The notes: a model not told the origin generated them from the letters alone. A DNA stretch of 64,000 nucleotides from Prostheceraeus crozeri (GCA_907163375.1 CAJQUW010003203.1:186001-250000), one strand, 5' to 3'; shown: positions 35,361-46,962, numbered from the stretch's first letter. Numbers and translations are program-made.

Positions 35361-35380
35361 GTATATATATATATATATAT
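35361..35380. repeat. (TA)n microsatellite
   Basis: Abuts the left arm of the palindrome at 35381-35950; a second TA tract at 35973-35994 lies just beyond the right arm. Confidence 0.85.
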
Positions 35381-35950
35381 TTTGTGAAAATCAAAAAATC
35401 TGAGTTCCGTACGCGTTTCAGAGAAAGTTTATTCTCCTTCGGAAGCGGAAAGCTAAAAGAACACTGTTACAAGCCTTATATACAAAATCATTGAACATTC
35501 ACAAAATTGACGGTTTTAACACAAATCACTATTTGACTGCTGGAAACTCGAGTGTGAAGGCAAAGTTCAGACAAGAAGCTCGCGAAAGGTCATGGCATAG
35601 AGATTTCTACAATGTCACCATAAAAGCACAATAATACACAATACACTCTGTAAATAGAATTTTTAGAATAGAAATTAGAATAGAAGAGTGTATTATTGTG
35701 CTTTTATGGTGACATTGTAGAAATCTCTATGCCATGACCTTTCGCGAGCTTCATGTCTGAACTTTGCCTTCACACTCGAGTTTCCAGCAGTCAAATAGTG
35801 ATTTGTGTTAAAACCGTCAATTTTGTGAATTTTCAATGATTTTGTATATAAGGCTTGTAACAGTGTTCTTTTAGATTTCCGCTTCCGAAGGAGAATAAAT
35901 TTGCTCTGAAACGCGTACGGAACTCAGATTTTTTGATTTTCACAAAATAT
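35381..35950. mobile_element. Palindromic pair of PLE-type 3' ends
   Basis: Arms of about 265 bp (35381-35645 and 35685-35950) are near-perfect inverted copies around a 40-bp AT-rich spacer. The distal part of each arm carries CCGAAGGAGAATAAA followed by CTCTGAAACGCGTACGG, a Penelope-like terminal signature with a small stem. No coding part remains. It sits between two TA microsatellites, like the 24.4-29.2 kb PLE. Assignment to PLE rests on the terminal motif and the inverted arrangement only. Confidence 0.6.
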
Positions 35951-35999
35951 TATGTGGGCATATATTTCTTAAATATATATATATATATATATATTCAAA

Positions 36000-36350
36000 G
36001 AAAAAGAAGACGAGGTCAATAAAAACATATTGGAAAGCTTTCGACAAGTCTTTTTCAAAAGTAACAACAATCTTAAGCCAAGCAAAAAGGTATAATATAA
36101 TTTTCTTTCAATCGAAAAAGCCTTGCTGTTGTTTATATGGCATATGTTATGTTGAAATGGTATATACTTTTTCGTATACACCATTTCAACATAACATCTT
36201 ATAGATTTCAAATTTTAAGTGTTTGTAGAAAATCCTCCTTTCCGCCCCTGAAGCGGCCTGAGTAGGCGAAAATTTGAGCAATAAATGCCATATAAACAAC
36301 AGCAAGACTTTTTCGATTAAAGAAAATTATAATATAAACAACATACTGTT
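36000..36350. mobile_element. Second palindromic PLE-type tail
   Basis: An imperfect inverted repeat pairs about 36090-36141 with 36285-36335 (GTTGTTTATATGGCAT and its complement). A 22-bp hairpin (GTTATGTTGAAATGG and its complement) lies at 36147-36198. On the plus strand 36248-36271 carries CTGAAGCGGCCTGAGTAGGC followed by GAAA, close to the terminal motif of the 7.6-9.2 kb PLE, with the same GAGT loop. On the minus strand about 36030-36060 reads GACTTGTCGAAAGC, also PLE-like. Confidence 0.5.
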
Positions 36351-37949
36351 CAAGCGGAACTATAACATTTTATGCAAGCAAAAAGGAAAGAAGGAAACTA
36401 AACTAAGTCATCATATCTAAAATATAACGCATATTTTACTGCAGATATCTATGGTCTTCCAATGATCTCAGTGTATTATATGAAAAAATATCACACGGAA
36501 ATTTTCATGAATTCCTAGATGACTAAATATCACATATAATGCACATAGTTTGAAGAGCTGGGGTTCAACGGAAGAGGTCTATTGCTGTAAACGCATAAAA
36601 TAATTGCTTCAACATTTTGCGAAATGAAAGCTTGGATTGGAGGCTTGTTTGTTTCTTATATATAATAATGTCCATCGACGAATTCCATCTTAATTTAGCG
36701 CATACTGTGATCTGCCACTGTTCATGGTGTTAATACCCTGCGCGGAATTGCTTTGTGGTCTGTAATGCACCATAACCTGCAAAAGCAATATTTCACGATT
36801 TACTGTCTTGTGTATTGATTAAATGGCGCAGAATTCTCTCAATCATTGAGCAGTCCCGAAGGCCATGTTTGATTCTTGATGCTGCTATAAATTGACTCAT
36901 TCTTCTTCAGAGAGGAAGTCATAGAATGCACAATTTTTAGTTGACAAACTTTGAATGCCATCGGAATTAGACAGACCATTGAACCATTCATGAATTTTAT
37001 CAAGCTTGAGTCATGCTATCTTGAATGATAATATCTCATGCTACATTTCAAGTATGTCGAGATTCAAAATTTTCTTGCTCTCCATGCCCGTCATTGGGAT
37101 CTGAGTAGTAAGTTAGAAAACAATAAAATTTGACACCATTAATGTAGTGGTAGGCTATAAACAGAATTGATGGAAGTTCACGCCGTCTTCAAGCGCTAAA
37201 TGACACGAATGGAAATGAATGGATTTGGATATTTCTATGGACTTCTGCATGGATTTCTATAGCTTAAAGAAATCCACGGCTATTGTCTGATATATTCCGT
37301 GTATTTTGTACATAACAAACGGAAACCAAGGAGGTCTAGATATCTATAATTGTACAGGAGGCAGAATGACGCTTTCTGTGGGAGAGCTTCGAAGGCCTGT
37401 TGCAGAGATAGGATGGTTCAAATTCTACTTGCTTATGCATGCTAAAGAAATAAACAGTTTTTGGAATTTATCTTGCATCGACAAAGTAGGGTCAAAGTTA
37501 ATTCATTCATTCTTAATAATGAATAAATGCAGTGTTCACAGGAGCAAAACTAATTATAAATCGACTGGCATTCCCTATATCTCAGTATGCCACGTACCAG
37601 GAAAAACGCTTCATGGAAAACGTTGGATTGATTACATTCCTAATACTGTGACAATAACAAAAAGTATTCGAATCTGCTGGAAAAGTTGGCCATCGAGGGG
37701 AATTTTCATGATAAGAAAGGCACGATTTTTAGATTAAAAGATCCACCAAGCGTATTCAGTTTCAGTAAGGCGTGATGCATATAATAATAATATTGCAATA
37801 ACACGTGATGCATAACAAATCACGTGAAATCCATTAACGAAAAATTTTCAATAGAAGTAGCAGACGAGTACGATTTTATTCGAAAAGCGCGATGGCATGA
37901 AAGGATTGATTCATCGACATGATTAAAGCTATCTGCTTTTTTTTAATGA
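36351..37949. other. Non-coding stretch, no gene recognised
   Basis: A 143-residue frame at 37306-37737 has no domain I recognise and no sign of coding pressure. I leave it uncalled. Confidence 0.45.
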
Positions 37950-38270
37950 TGAGCTGTTTATCAATTTTCTAAGTGTGGGTAGCGCAAATGTTCATATGTC
38001 ATCGATCGTTATAATTCTCTTTGTCTTGTCCGATTGCAGAATTTTAATATCAGGAATATCTTTAATGCTTTTGAATATTTTAGAGTCATTTAGACACAGG
38101 GATTTTTGATTTAGAGGTAATGTCTATTATTTTATCATGTATAGACGATAGACATTGTTGTACATCATCTGGAAGTGACACGTCAGTATGATAATGAGGA
38201 CGGTTAGCTGGAGATATAAACCGCCAACTGGCTTCAAGTAGGTCAGAATTATTAGCATCATTATTTTGAG

Positions 38271-39385
38271 ATGAAATTCAAAAATTCACACTTAGAAAAT
38301 TATGATGAAAAACCACACGTTTTATCGAGCACAGCTCAAAAGTTGTTCAATAAAGAATTAACTAGTATTGCATCTCGGCAGAGTAATGAGATGAAAACTA
38401 TCCTACTAAAATTGGAATGTAGCGACCCTATCCCCAGTCAATTGACAATCTTGCCTAAAGATCACAAATCACCCCTCAAAGGTAGACCTCTAATTTCTGC
38501 GGTAGACACTTCGGCAACTAGTCTTTCAAGATTTTTAGCACATTTTTTACTCCCCCCTTCTGAATTTTGTATCTACTCATTTGAAAGACAATTTTACATT
38601 TTTAAACTCAATTAAGGATGTTTCAATTGATTAGTCTAAACCATTTTTCTACGGATCTTTTGACGTTACAAATTTATATGGCTCTATACCTTTATCTGGT
38701 CCTAATGATGAATTTTCTATTGTAACAAATTTTTTCAACGAACATAAAATGTCTACCTCTTTATCGTCTATCAATGAGTCTGATTTTACAAAACTTTTGA
38801 AATTGGTTGTAACTACGGACATCATTTTCTTTAAGGGTCGGTTCTATAAACAAAATTCAGGATTAGCTATGGGAAATAATTTATCCCCTATTTCAGCGAT
38901 TGTTTACATGTTTCATGTAGAGAGGCAAATTCTATCTGTTGATCCATCACGTTTTATTTTCTGGAAAGATATATTGATGATATTTTTGTTATTTCATTTT
39001 CTCCTTTGAATGATGTACTTCCTGAGTTGAATAGCATGAATAATTCTATTCAGTTTACTGTTGAGTATCCCGAAATGCTAGTATTTCATTTTTGGACACA
39101 AAAGTTTCTTTCGCGAATAGTTCGTGTTTAAGTTCGTTTTATTCTAAATCCACCCACAGTGGTCATCTGTTACCTTGGGATAGCTTCGCACCTTTAATTA
39201 GAAAGATTAATTTGATGAAAAATGAATGTTTACGAGTTCATCGAAATTGTACAACCTCTGCATTGATTGAAAAGGGTATATATTTTGTCAAACATCGTTT
39301 TACTTCTAATGGATATCCCAAATGTTTAGTCAACAAGTATATAACAACTTCTTTCTGTTCCATCATTTCATGCTCATACGCGTAG
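38271..39385 (+). pseudogene. PLE reverse transcriptase (third element)
   Basis: RT motifs in order: LTILPKDHKSPLKGRPLIS (about 38447), DVTNLYGSIP-like palm A (about 38660), NSGLAMGNNLSPISA (about 38860), RYIDDIFVI active site (about 38967, in a different frame from the surrounding one), then SFLDTKVSF and the thumb (STHSGHLLPWDSFAP, about 39150). At least four frame changes or stops (near 38613, 38970, 39090 and 39385). Roles as in other PLEs. Not functional. Confidence 0.8.
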
Positions 39386-39433
39386 TAACCAAGAAAAGCA
39401 AGCTTATGTTCGTATTCCTTTTATCAATGAAAA

Positions 39434-39832
39434 TCAAGCACGACAAATTCGCTCTGAATTAAATAAAATTCCAATTTTGAAAGTGAAACCTGTGTATGTA
39501 ACTCCACCATCATTAGTTCGCCACATCAAAAGGAAAGAAAGTATTCCATGCAATAAGTCTTGTTTATGTAATAACAGCAATTTATGTTTTTTGAAAATGT
39601 TGTATATAAAATCACTTGCAACAAATGTCAACAGATTTATGTTGGTGAAACTCAGTGCACCATGAGGAAACGAATTTTAGAACATTTAAATAGCAACATA
39701 AGTCTTGTACACCAGCATTTTCATGTGAAACATCAATTAAATCCATCAGCTTATGACATCAGAATAGAAATTTTACAGAAGTTTTGTGCCAATGTCTATG
39801 AGCGTAAAGTCTGCGAGAGAAATTTCATCTAA
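39434..39832 (+). pseudogene. PLE GIY-YIG endonuclease (third element)
   Basis: A Cys-rich linker (CNKSCLCNNSNLC, about 39550) precedes VVYKITCNKCQQIYVGET (about 39592-39645), the GIY-YIG core, then the Arg helix TMRKRILEHL and a C-terminal LQKFCANVYERKVCERNFI. A frame change near 39590-39600 splits linker and core. Sequence differs clearly from the endonucleases at 8 kb and 25-29 kb. Confidence 0.8.
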
Positions 39833-39835
39833 TCT

Positions 39836-40699
39836 CAAAGACCCAGTATTAATGCTATGCACAATTGATAACTACAACATTCTTTCGAGATCTTTGATCT
39901 TGTCCATTTTTACATAGTGTTTGCTTTTTGTATTGGCGTTTAATCATTCAATCTGTACCAATTAGTTATAATCTTTCGCATATGGCTCAGCCAATACATG
40001 GTTAGTTTATTAGTGAAGTGTATTTTGATGATAATGCTGAATTGCGAGCAATATAATATGTTTGTATAAACTCTTAATTTGCAAGGTCGTTGTCAAGACA
40101 AAAAACAAATCTGAAACAGTTGGATATCATCATTTGTGTATGGAATTCTGTTGAGACTTTTAGAGTGTCTGTCTGACGGTAATCCCCATCGAAAATGTCT
40201 GTCAATAAGCGCATGATGTTCAGTACTTTATATACAGTCAGTTGTGTGCACTTTTTTCGTCGGCTGCATATCCTGCACATTGGTCACTTTTCATCGGAAA
40301 ATGAAGTGTCTGTCTATGGATTGTCCACTCTCAAAGCGTCTGTCGAGGGTATTTTAAAGGTAATTGATAAAATTCTTTTCAATTATACTAGGTTTCATAT
40401 TCGGCTCATTATACTGCAAATTTGGCACTTTTGAGTGATGTTCCGGGGACTGTGCGAACTCGATAGAATTCGGCAGACGCGCACTTTCGGGTTGCTGAGA
40501 AACACTATTATCGGTATAGTCTTGTCTGTATTTCGGCCGCGTTCCCTGCAGAACTACGCTCTGGCTATAAGCCGTACGGTACCAGCAATCGAAGCTTAAA
40601 ACGGAAGCAGGTCCACAATGAATGATTTTCGAGCATGGAAGTCTATCAACTTCGGTCCGTGATATAATAACGGTCAGCTGACAAGCCCGAACCGCCCTA
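39836..40699. other. Non-coding stretch, no gene seen
   Basis: Repeated CTGTCTG and TGTCTGTC words near 40160-40350 but no clear repeat structure or coding frame. Confidence 0.45.
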
Positions 40700-41128
40700 A
40701 ACCATAGTGAAAGCTTTACAGCTACTTTTCGCTCTTAGCACAACATCGGAAAAGCTCAATCTTTTAAGAAATAATATGGTTGTTTTGCTTTGCATAAGGC
40801 CTCAGCCACAGTGCGAGCTTTTCCAAGCGTTTCCGAGCAAAGCGTTTTGCAGCAAATATAAAGTCATCATTACAGCAGTTGTAGACTGCCACACTGCGAG
40901 CAAAGCAAAGGAGAGTGATTATTATTAATGCCTAGGGCCTGAGCCATACTGAAAGCAAAGCAAACACGAGCGTCTCGAGCAAACGTATGTCCGTAAGGTA
41001 TTAATCGCTCTCGTTTGCTTTGCTCGCAGTGTGGCAGTCTACAACTGCTGTACTGATGACTTTATATTTGCTGCAAAACGCTTTCCTCGGAAACGCTTGG
41101 AAAAGCTCGTAGTGTGGCTGAGGCCTTG
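40700..41128. repeat. GGCCTCAG MITE copies 2 and 3, head to head
   Basis: About 40705-40925 matches, inverted, the flank and body of the copy at 6824-7115. It is followed at about 40936-41128 by a second full copy in the opposite orientation (GGGCCTGAGCCATACTG to GTGTGGCTGAGGCC). The two copies face each other across a few bases, so the locus can fold back over about 125 bp. Confidence 0.7.
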
Positions 41129-41594
41129 ATCCATGGGTTGCGATTGAATAAAAAGAATGCACTTTAAGGCAGATAAAATATTTCCGGCTATTACTAAACA
41201 TAAATATTTGCATCATTTAACCACAATCTCGCATACACACCCATGAAAAGCATGAAAATAAGAAATAAGCGTGACATAAAGACATTCCACGCCTTATTAA
41301 ATATTGCTCTTGACTTAATACATACACTTTGATTTAATCAAGGAAAACAAACAGTCGCACTTTTACCGAAAACTTCCATCCGCTTCCAATCGGATTTTCA
41401 TGTGCTTCTCTTCTGACTGACAAGAAGTGGAGCCGGGTGAAACTTGGCAGACGCAGAGTCTCAGCCACAGTAGCCACAGAGTGTCGTTCTGTGAAAGTCA
41501 TTTTCGACTTCTTTCCATGCATAAACTCGTCCTAGCGGTCGGAACACAACGCCTCCAATTGCCTATCTTACAGCTGTGATATACAGGTTTCATT
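41129..41594. other. Non-coding stretch
   Basis: No gene or repeat boundary recognised. Confidence 0.45.
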
Positions 41595-41846
41595 GGCCAA
41601 CAATGACTCTCACCCGAGCAAGAGCGGTAAAGTCAGTTCAACAACGCTTCACTTAATTAATAGCTGTAATTTCAGGTCAGTAGTGGAAAGTTCAGCTTAA
41701 TAGCGGCAATTTTACTGAATAATGGCTACTAATATTGCCGCTGTTGAACTGAAAATTTCTACTATTGTTTTGCCATTACCGCATTAATCATCTGCAGTTG
41801 CTAACTGGATTTGCTGTTATTGTTGTGGCAAATGCCGTTGTTGGCC
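41595..41846. mobile_element. 252-bp foldback element with GGCCAACAA ends
   Basis: GGCCAACAA at 41595-41603 is matched by the inverted GTTGTTGGCC at the right end (to 41846). Inside, about 41676-41760 folds on itself (AGCGGCAAT paired with ATTGCCGCT). No coding capacity. Confidence 0.5.
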
Positions 41847-41999
41847 TATGAAACTATGGATCTAAATTGAAGGTTGTGTAAAAGTTAAAGGATGCCTTAG
41901 AAAATTAATCAAATACCGAGATTTTTCTGATTTATAAATTTATAAGATCATCCTTTAACCGCGTTAATGATAATTTGACCAAGTACCTGGTCAATTATG

Positions 42000-42420
42000 T
42001 ACAATGGTCTATCAAAATGTGACAAATGTGATGTTGTTTTAGAACGTAGGCGAATTAAATTGTCACAAAACTTGTTCAGTGTAATTGAAAGTGACTCAGA
42101 GCATTTGTTGAGCGATCTTTTGCCGTGTAAATTAGTTCTTTCAAATAACTATTCCTATCCTATTGTTCGAACAGAAAAATTCGCTCGTTCCTTTTTCCCT
42201 TTTATGATTCAGCATAATATAAAGTGCTCTTTTAAACATAGTTAGCATATCTTTCAATGTACATGTACGCATATTGTGTGATTTTGCAGCAAAAATTTTT
42301 TTTTTTATTTTTACTGTTTCATATTACTTGAAGTTCACTTGAATGTAGTTGTAACACTCTGTATAGATTTTCATTTACGAGAAATAAACGCTTACTTACT
42401 TACTTACTTACTTACTTACC
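42000..42420 (+). mobile_element. LINE 3' end with (TTAC)n tail
   Basis: The frame 41997-42245 ends with YPIVRTEKFARSFFPFMIQHN, the conserved C-terminal phrase (RT..RF..SF.P..I...N) of many LINE proteins. It is followed by an untranslated region, GAAATAAACG and (TTAC)n at about 42391-42420, the type of short tandem tail used by several LINE clades. It is 5'-truncated to about 420 bp. Confidence 0.65.
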
Positions 42421-45400
42421 TACATGTAGGTATAAATGCCTACATGTAGGTACTTTTCTATTGATCTCACTCTTCAACAATTTTTGTGTTGATAGAATTG
42501 CTCGAGTGTGTAACAACTTATACCACTGAAAAGATAGCGATCAAACAATTCAGAAAATATTTTTGAACTTTTCATAGCTTCATCTCATTTGTAAATAGAT
42601 GAAGTCAAATCGAAACAAAAAAGTGGGAATTTGTCAAAACTTTCACAAAACCAACTGTTTTCTCAATAGCGTTTTATCACAAACTACAGCGCTGAGATTT
42701 GCAAAAATCACACCATCTTTTTCACAAAGCCTTCCAGATTAATATTGCGACATATTATTTACCTTACATGGTTCCCAAGAGGCGATTACTAGCAGTTCAT
42801 GGAAAATAACTGATGAGTTTTATGAGGACTAAATATGTTTGAGAGTAAAACCATCATTTAAAATACCGGTGAGGTGGAATTTTTCGCGTTGCGCAATAAC
42901 ACAAAGAATGGACAATACTACTGTACCATTCAATTGGTCTGGAATGCAAGTTACAACTTTATGCAGCATCTGGAAGACTTCGACTGAAATGTACCTACAT
43001 GTAGGCCATTTTAACTCTTTAACATTTTTAGCCTATAGGCTGATAATCCTGAAAATATTTAGTGCTGTAATTTTGATGAGGACAAATGTAGAGCAACCAT
43101 TAGAGTATAGATTCATTTATTTCATCTTAAGCTATAGACATAGAACTGAAATATGAGATGGAGTGATAACCTATTTAAACAAATCATCGTTTCTCTTAGC
43201 TTCCTTATAAAAATATCCTTTCTAAGGTACGTTTCTCACTTATTTTAACAAGCTGATATCATTTACATAGCACTTATATCAAATATTCTTATCATGAAGC
43301 CCAATATCCAAATTGAACGAAATAGTTCAAATTTTAGAAAATGACCTACATGTAGGTACTTTTGTTCTTAAGGATTTTTGGACAAATTGATGTATAATAT
43401 AATGCATATGGCTATTGCTGTACAATCATTCAAAATACAACTATGGATTGGGAAGCCAAAATTTTACTTAAAAGCGCTTATTAAAAAAGCCAGATTCAAA
43501 AGATAACAATAAATTTTATGATTCCTTATGCTTATTCATTCATAACTTAAGGCAAAGATTATTTTATCAACTATGTTCAGTTAGGCTAAGGCCTATACAA
43601 AAATTAACTGAAAAGACATAGGCTGCTAACAAAACGGTATTATCATTGATTCACACGTAGGAACCAGAATATCTCTAACAGACACGATGCTTATTCATGT
43701 AGCATACTGAAACTACATAAACAAGTCACATTCAATCTAATTTTAATCAAATCTTCTTATGATGGAAGCGTCTTTTCAGCGGCATTCCTTTCTGAACGTG
43801 TAGGGTCCAGCAATCACGTGTAGTCGGAGCACAGATGGGGTAGTTATCATCTTTTCTCCAGTACATTCGTCTTTCTGGCAGCTGATGATAAGACTCCATT
43901 GAGTAGAGAAGTCCGAAGAAATGGAGCAGCTCTGAGAATGTCAATTCTCGAAAAGTGTTATCTGATTGTCCGGCGTGATGATTAGTGGATGGTATCATCA
44001 CCTCTCTCATGTAGACTTGAGGAAGAAAGTGAAGAAAGAAGTCTAGTTCAGCGAAGTCCGAAAGGGAATCCATATTCAGTCGTGGTCCGTAAGATCGATT
44101 TCGTCCTCGTTCTCTAGGATCGACCGTCCATCCTCCTCTAGTACATTCCTTATCTTGCTCAACTTCCTCTGCATTTTCACTTTCCGATTCTTTAGAGCTT
44201 GAAGAAACGTCGGTCTCACTGTCCTCACTATCGTCAGAAGAACTTAACTGCAATCCTTTCCTCCTAAGCCTTGCCTTCAGACTGTTTAGGTTACTCTTGC
44301 GGAGGAGACTGCTACTATTGACCTTCGCTATCCTTCTCTTCTTGCATGGAGGTTCTTGATAATCCTAAAAAAGAATGAAGTTGGGTTCATATGTTTAGAC
44401 TAAATTCGTAAATCATTACAGCTTACACTTTTCGAATCCTCGTCCAAATCAATGTCACTTCCTGCACTTTGAGTCTCATCATCAACGGAAGATGACGTAG
44501 GAGGAATCTGCAAATTTAAATAGGCATATAAACGTATAGAAATATTTGCAGCAGTCCTACTTGACCGAGTCGACAAATTATGCTGCTATACAAACATTAT
44601 TAGAATAGAACCAGTAGTCTATACAATGTATGAAACATGCTGTATGCATGCATTTTTATTATGATTTAATCATATTTATATGCCGCATTGTAGGCCTGCG
44701 ACTCGTTTATATGAAAGTGTATGATCACAATCAATCAAGAAATAAAAAATTAACAAGGCATGTAGAGAGAGAAATTGCCCGTAGCCTCAATACTACGGCT
44801 TCTTAATTAATACATGTACAACTAATTAGTTTGCGTGATAGGCAAATAGGTAAGCACGTGCAGAATTGATGGAATGCGGATGAAATCTCATAAACATTTC
44901 AATATCAATAATTGTGCATCAGGTCCTCTGACTTTGCTGCCACCAGGCGAATGGACATATCGCATTCATCCTTATTAATAACGAAAGACAGAAATTATAT
45001 AGAGTAGCAGATCGATAGTCAGTTTAAGCCACTTGCAATACTCGTACATAGATCAGTTAGTTGCATACGGATGCACATACAAAGTATATACTGTATGCTC
45101 GTAAGTACGGCGTATAGCATGTAGATGGAGCGCTAACTAGTATATCACAAGATTGTGTAGTATATAGAGTAGACAGCATAAACGGTCACTTACCTGCTTG
45201 GGCACATCATTGCTTTCTTTTGTGAAATCTTCTAAGGGGGCGTCTGAGTATTTTCCATCTATATCCCATTGAATGCGTGCTTTCCTAGTATTCCAGTAAT
45301 AAAATTCAACTGCGTACCACATATTTTCTGATACCCATCAGGAAGGTAGCTTGAGTAAGGAACTAAATCTTCTGGTCCGTCGAAGTATGTTTTGTAATAG

Positions 45401-46473
45401 AAACCCTATCACCTTTCACCAGAATTTCTTTGCTGCGCTTCTCACTCATTGTGGATAAGATTCGACGCATGAGGACACTCACGAGCTCACGAATACCATG
45501 CTATGATGCCAACATTACCATGATCGACAGAAGCGAATCACGACAACTTTGGCAGCCAATGCAATTCCGCTTGTGTCCTTAGGGTAGAGGCTACTTTAGA
45601 ATACAATACAACCTCGCGGGATCGCTTGGGACAGCCAGGTCAGATTCTAACATTGATATGAGTCACAGAACAACGCTGACTTTTTGTTTCCTAACCTTCA
45701 AGGACGCGTGTGTCTTAATTTTGAGATGCGACGGAAATGTGAAATGTACCTACATGTAGGCCATTTTCCCATAGCGCCATTCCTGTCCACAAATGTATAT
45801 ATGTGAAGCAGTGATTGATTCAGACCACCTGATAATGTCGAACTGTAAAATCATGCAAAGAATTTCGGAAGTATGTTTCTTGAAAACTCATATTTATGTG
45901 ATGATTAAAGAAAAAAGAGTCTTGTAAGATAGAATATTTGTCTTTTTTGTTAAATTCATTATGCTTAATATAGTTTGAAGTGAGAAAGCAATTATTTTAA
46001 TAACCGTAGTCGCATTATGTTCATATAAAAACAAATTTCCAAACAAATAAAAAGAGAATTCGATATTCCTCTCAAGTAGCTCCATAATAAGAAAACTACC
46101 TACATGTAGGTACAATTCTTACTAACCTTTGACCCTTTGGAACTCAGATGAGAAATATAGGTACATGCAAATCCAGCTATCCTAAATGCAAAGTTGTATC
46201 GCAGAATGTTATTTTTTAGATAAAAGTCATCTCAGTGAGCCATCTTCAGAAAAAATGCGAAGCAAATTTAATTTTTGTATGAAAAGAAGCAGGAAAAATA
46301 TTCAAAGCTCGATTATAGCGAAGTATGAATTAGCTTTAGGTAAAGAAATTGCTTCATTATTTATTATTGGTATATCATTGATGTTCTTATATTGAAAAGC
46401 AAGCTGACTACGGCTAGTAAGAAATATATCTTGACTAGATACCAATACATAGAAAATTACCTGCATGTAGGCA
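42417..46473. repeat. Seven dispersed copies of a 16-bp palindrome
   Basis: TACCTACATGTAGGTA, which equals its own complement, occurs whole or nearly whole at 42417-42432, 42439-42452, 42992-43005, 43344-43358, 45747-45760, 46097-46112 and 46458-46473 (one variant). Two copies (42992 and 45747) lie in an identical 28-bp block that begins TGAAATGTACC. All seven are within the piggyBac-type element and none lies in its gene. Confidence 0.8.
43747..45449 (-). pseudogene. piggyBac-type transposase, N-terminal part with two introns
   Basis: Exon 1 (45449-45194) starts MSEKRSKEILVKGDRV and ends at a CAG|GTAAG donor after NDVPKQ. Exon 2 (44507-44427) encodes IPPTSSSVDDETQ to DSKS between a TTTGCAG acceptor and a GTAAGC donor. 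Exon 3 (44364-43747) starts DYQEPPCKKRRIAK (nuclear-localisation-like), passes an acidic Ser/Glu-rich part, and enters the piggyBac fold with NTFRELTFSELLHFFGLLYS and ESYHQLPERRMYWRKDD. All junctions are in phase 0. The three catalytic Asp and the C-terminal zinc finger are absent because the frame ends soon after FHHKKI. Exon 1 has two frame changes (near 45400 and 45325), so the gene is dead as it stands. The exon model is mine. Confidence 0.7.
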
Positions 46474-46962
46474 CTTTTCTACCGGTCTTCAAATAAATGT
46501 CATGGATTCAATATACTATGTATTCGTTAAATATTACAAATTTAGGTCAGGAATACAGTAAATTCTATCAGTACAGCAATAAAGTCACCTTTTTCAATGC
46601 TCACTTTTTCACAAATGCACAAAACATCTAATTTTAGAATATTTTTCCTCGGAAAAATTGAAAGTGCTTTTTTGAAAATAGATTGCTCGGCAAATATTTA
46701 TTCAATAACCAAGAAATTGTAACATGCGTTTTTTGGGTGTATTCTCATTTTTGAACTCCTTTCATTTGCAGGTCACTTCTTGGTCAAATTATCATTGAAG
46801 AATATCTATGACTATCTATGATGCGTTGACTATCTATGATGAGGAAAATTTGAACAGGTCAGATTGACTAATGTGGACAGATATCTTAATTTCTCTCTCA
46901 GTAAATGGTGTAGCCATAGAAGTAGATAATAGTACACTAGAATGGAAGTTTGATATCTTGTC

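Larger units (their letters stand above)
37950..39835 (+). mobile_element. Third Penelope-like element, with inverted 5' part
   Basis: The main part (38266-39835) is on the plus strand and the first 300 bp (37950-38265) is on the minus strand. The minus part reads LLEASWRFISPANRPHYH, LPDDVQQCLSSIHDKI and DIPDIKILQSDKTKR, the segment that normally precedes the RT in this family; the plus part continues with the next piece of the protein. The break at about 38266 thus looks like a 5' inversion made at insertion. A distinct family from the two other PLEs. Multiple frameshifts; inactive. Confidence 0.75.
41968..46794 (-). mobile_element. piggyBac-type DNA transposon with TTAA-type target site
   Basis: TGATAATTTGACCAAG at 41968-41983 is repeated inverted and exact at 46779-46794. 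It is flanked by TTAA at 41964-41967 and TTGA at 46795-46798, which fits a TTAA target duplication with one mutation. The only coding part is a minus-strand, truncated, piggyBac-type transposase. Seven copies of a palindrome related to TACCTACATGTAGGTA lie between the ends, on both sides of the gene. The catalytic half of the transposase is missing, so the element is non-autonomous; a LINE 3' end sits near its left terminus. Confidence 0.75.

Noticed and set aside
37306-37737. 143-residue open frame
   Set aside because: No recognisable motif and no coding context; not called as a gene.
42391-42420. (TTAC)n as a telomere-like repeat
   Set aside because: It follows a LINE C-terminus and untranslated tail, so it is better explained as a LINE tail.
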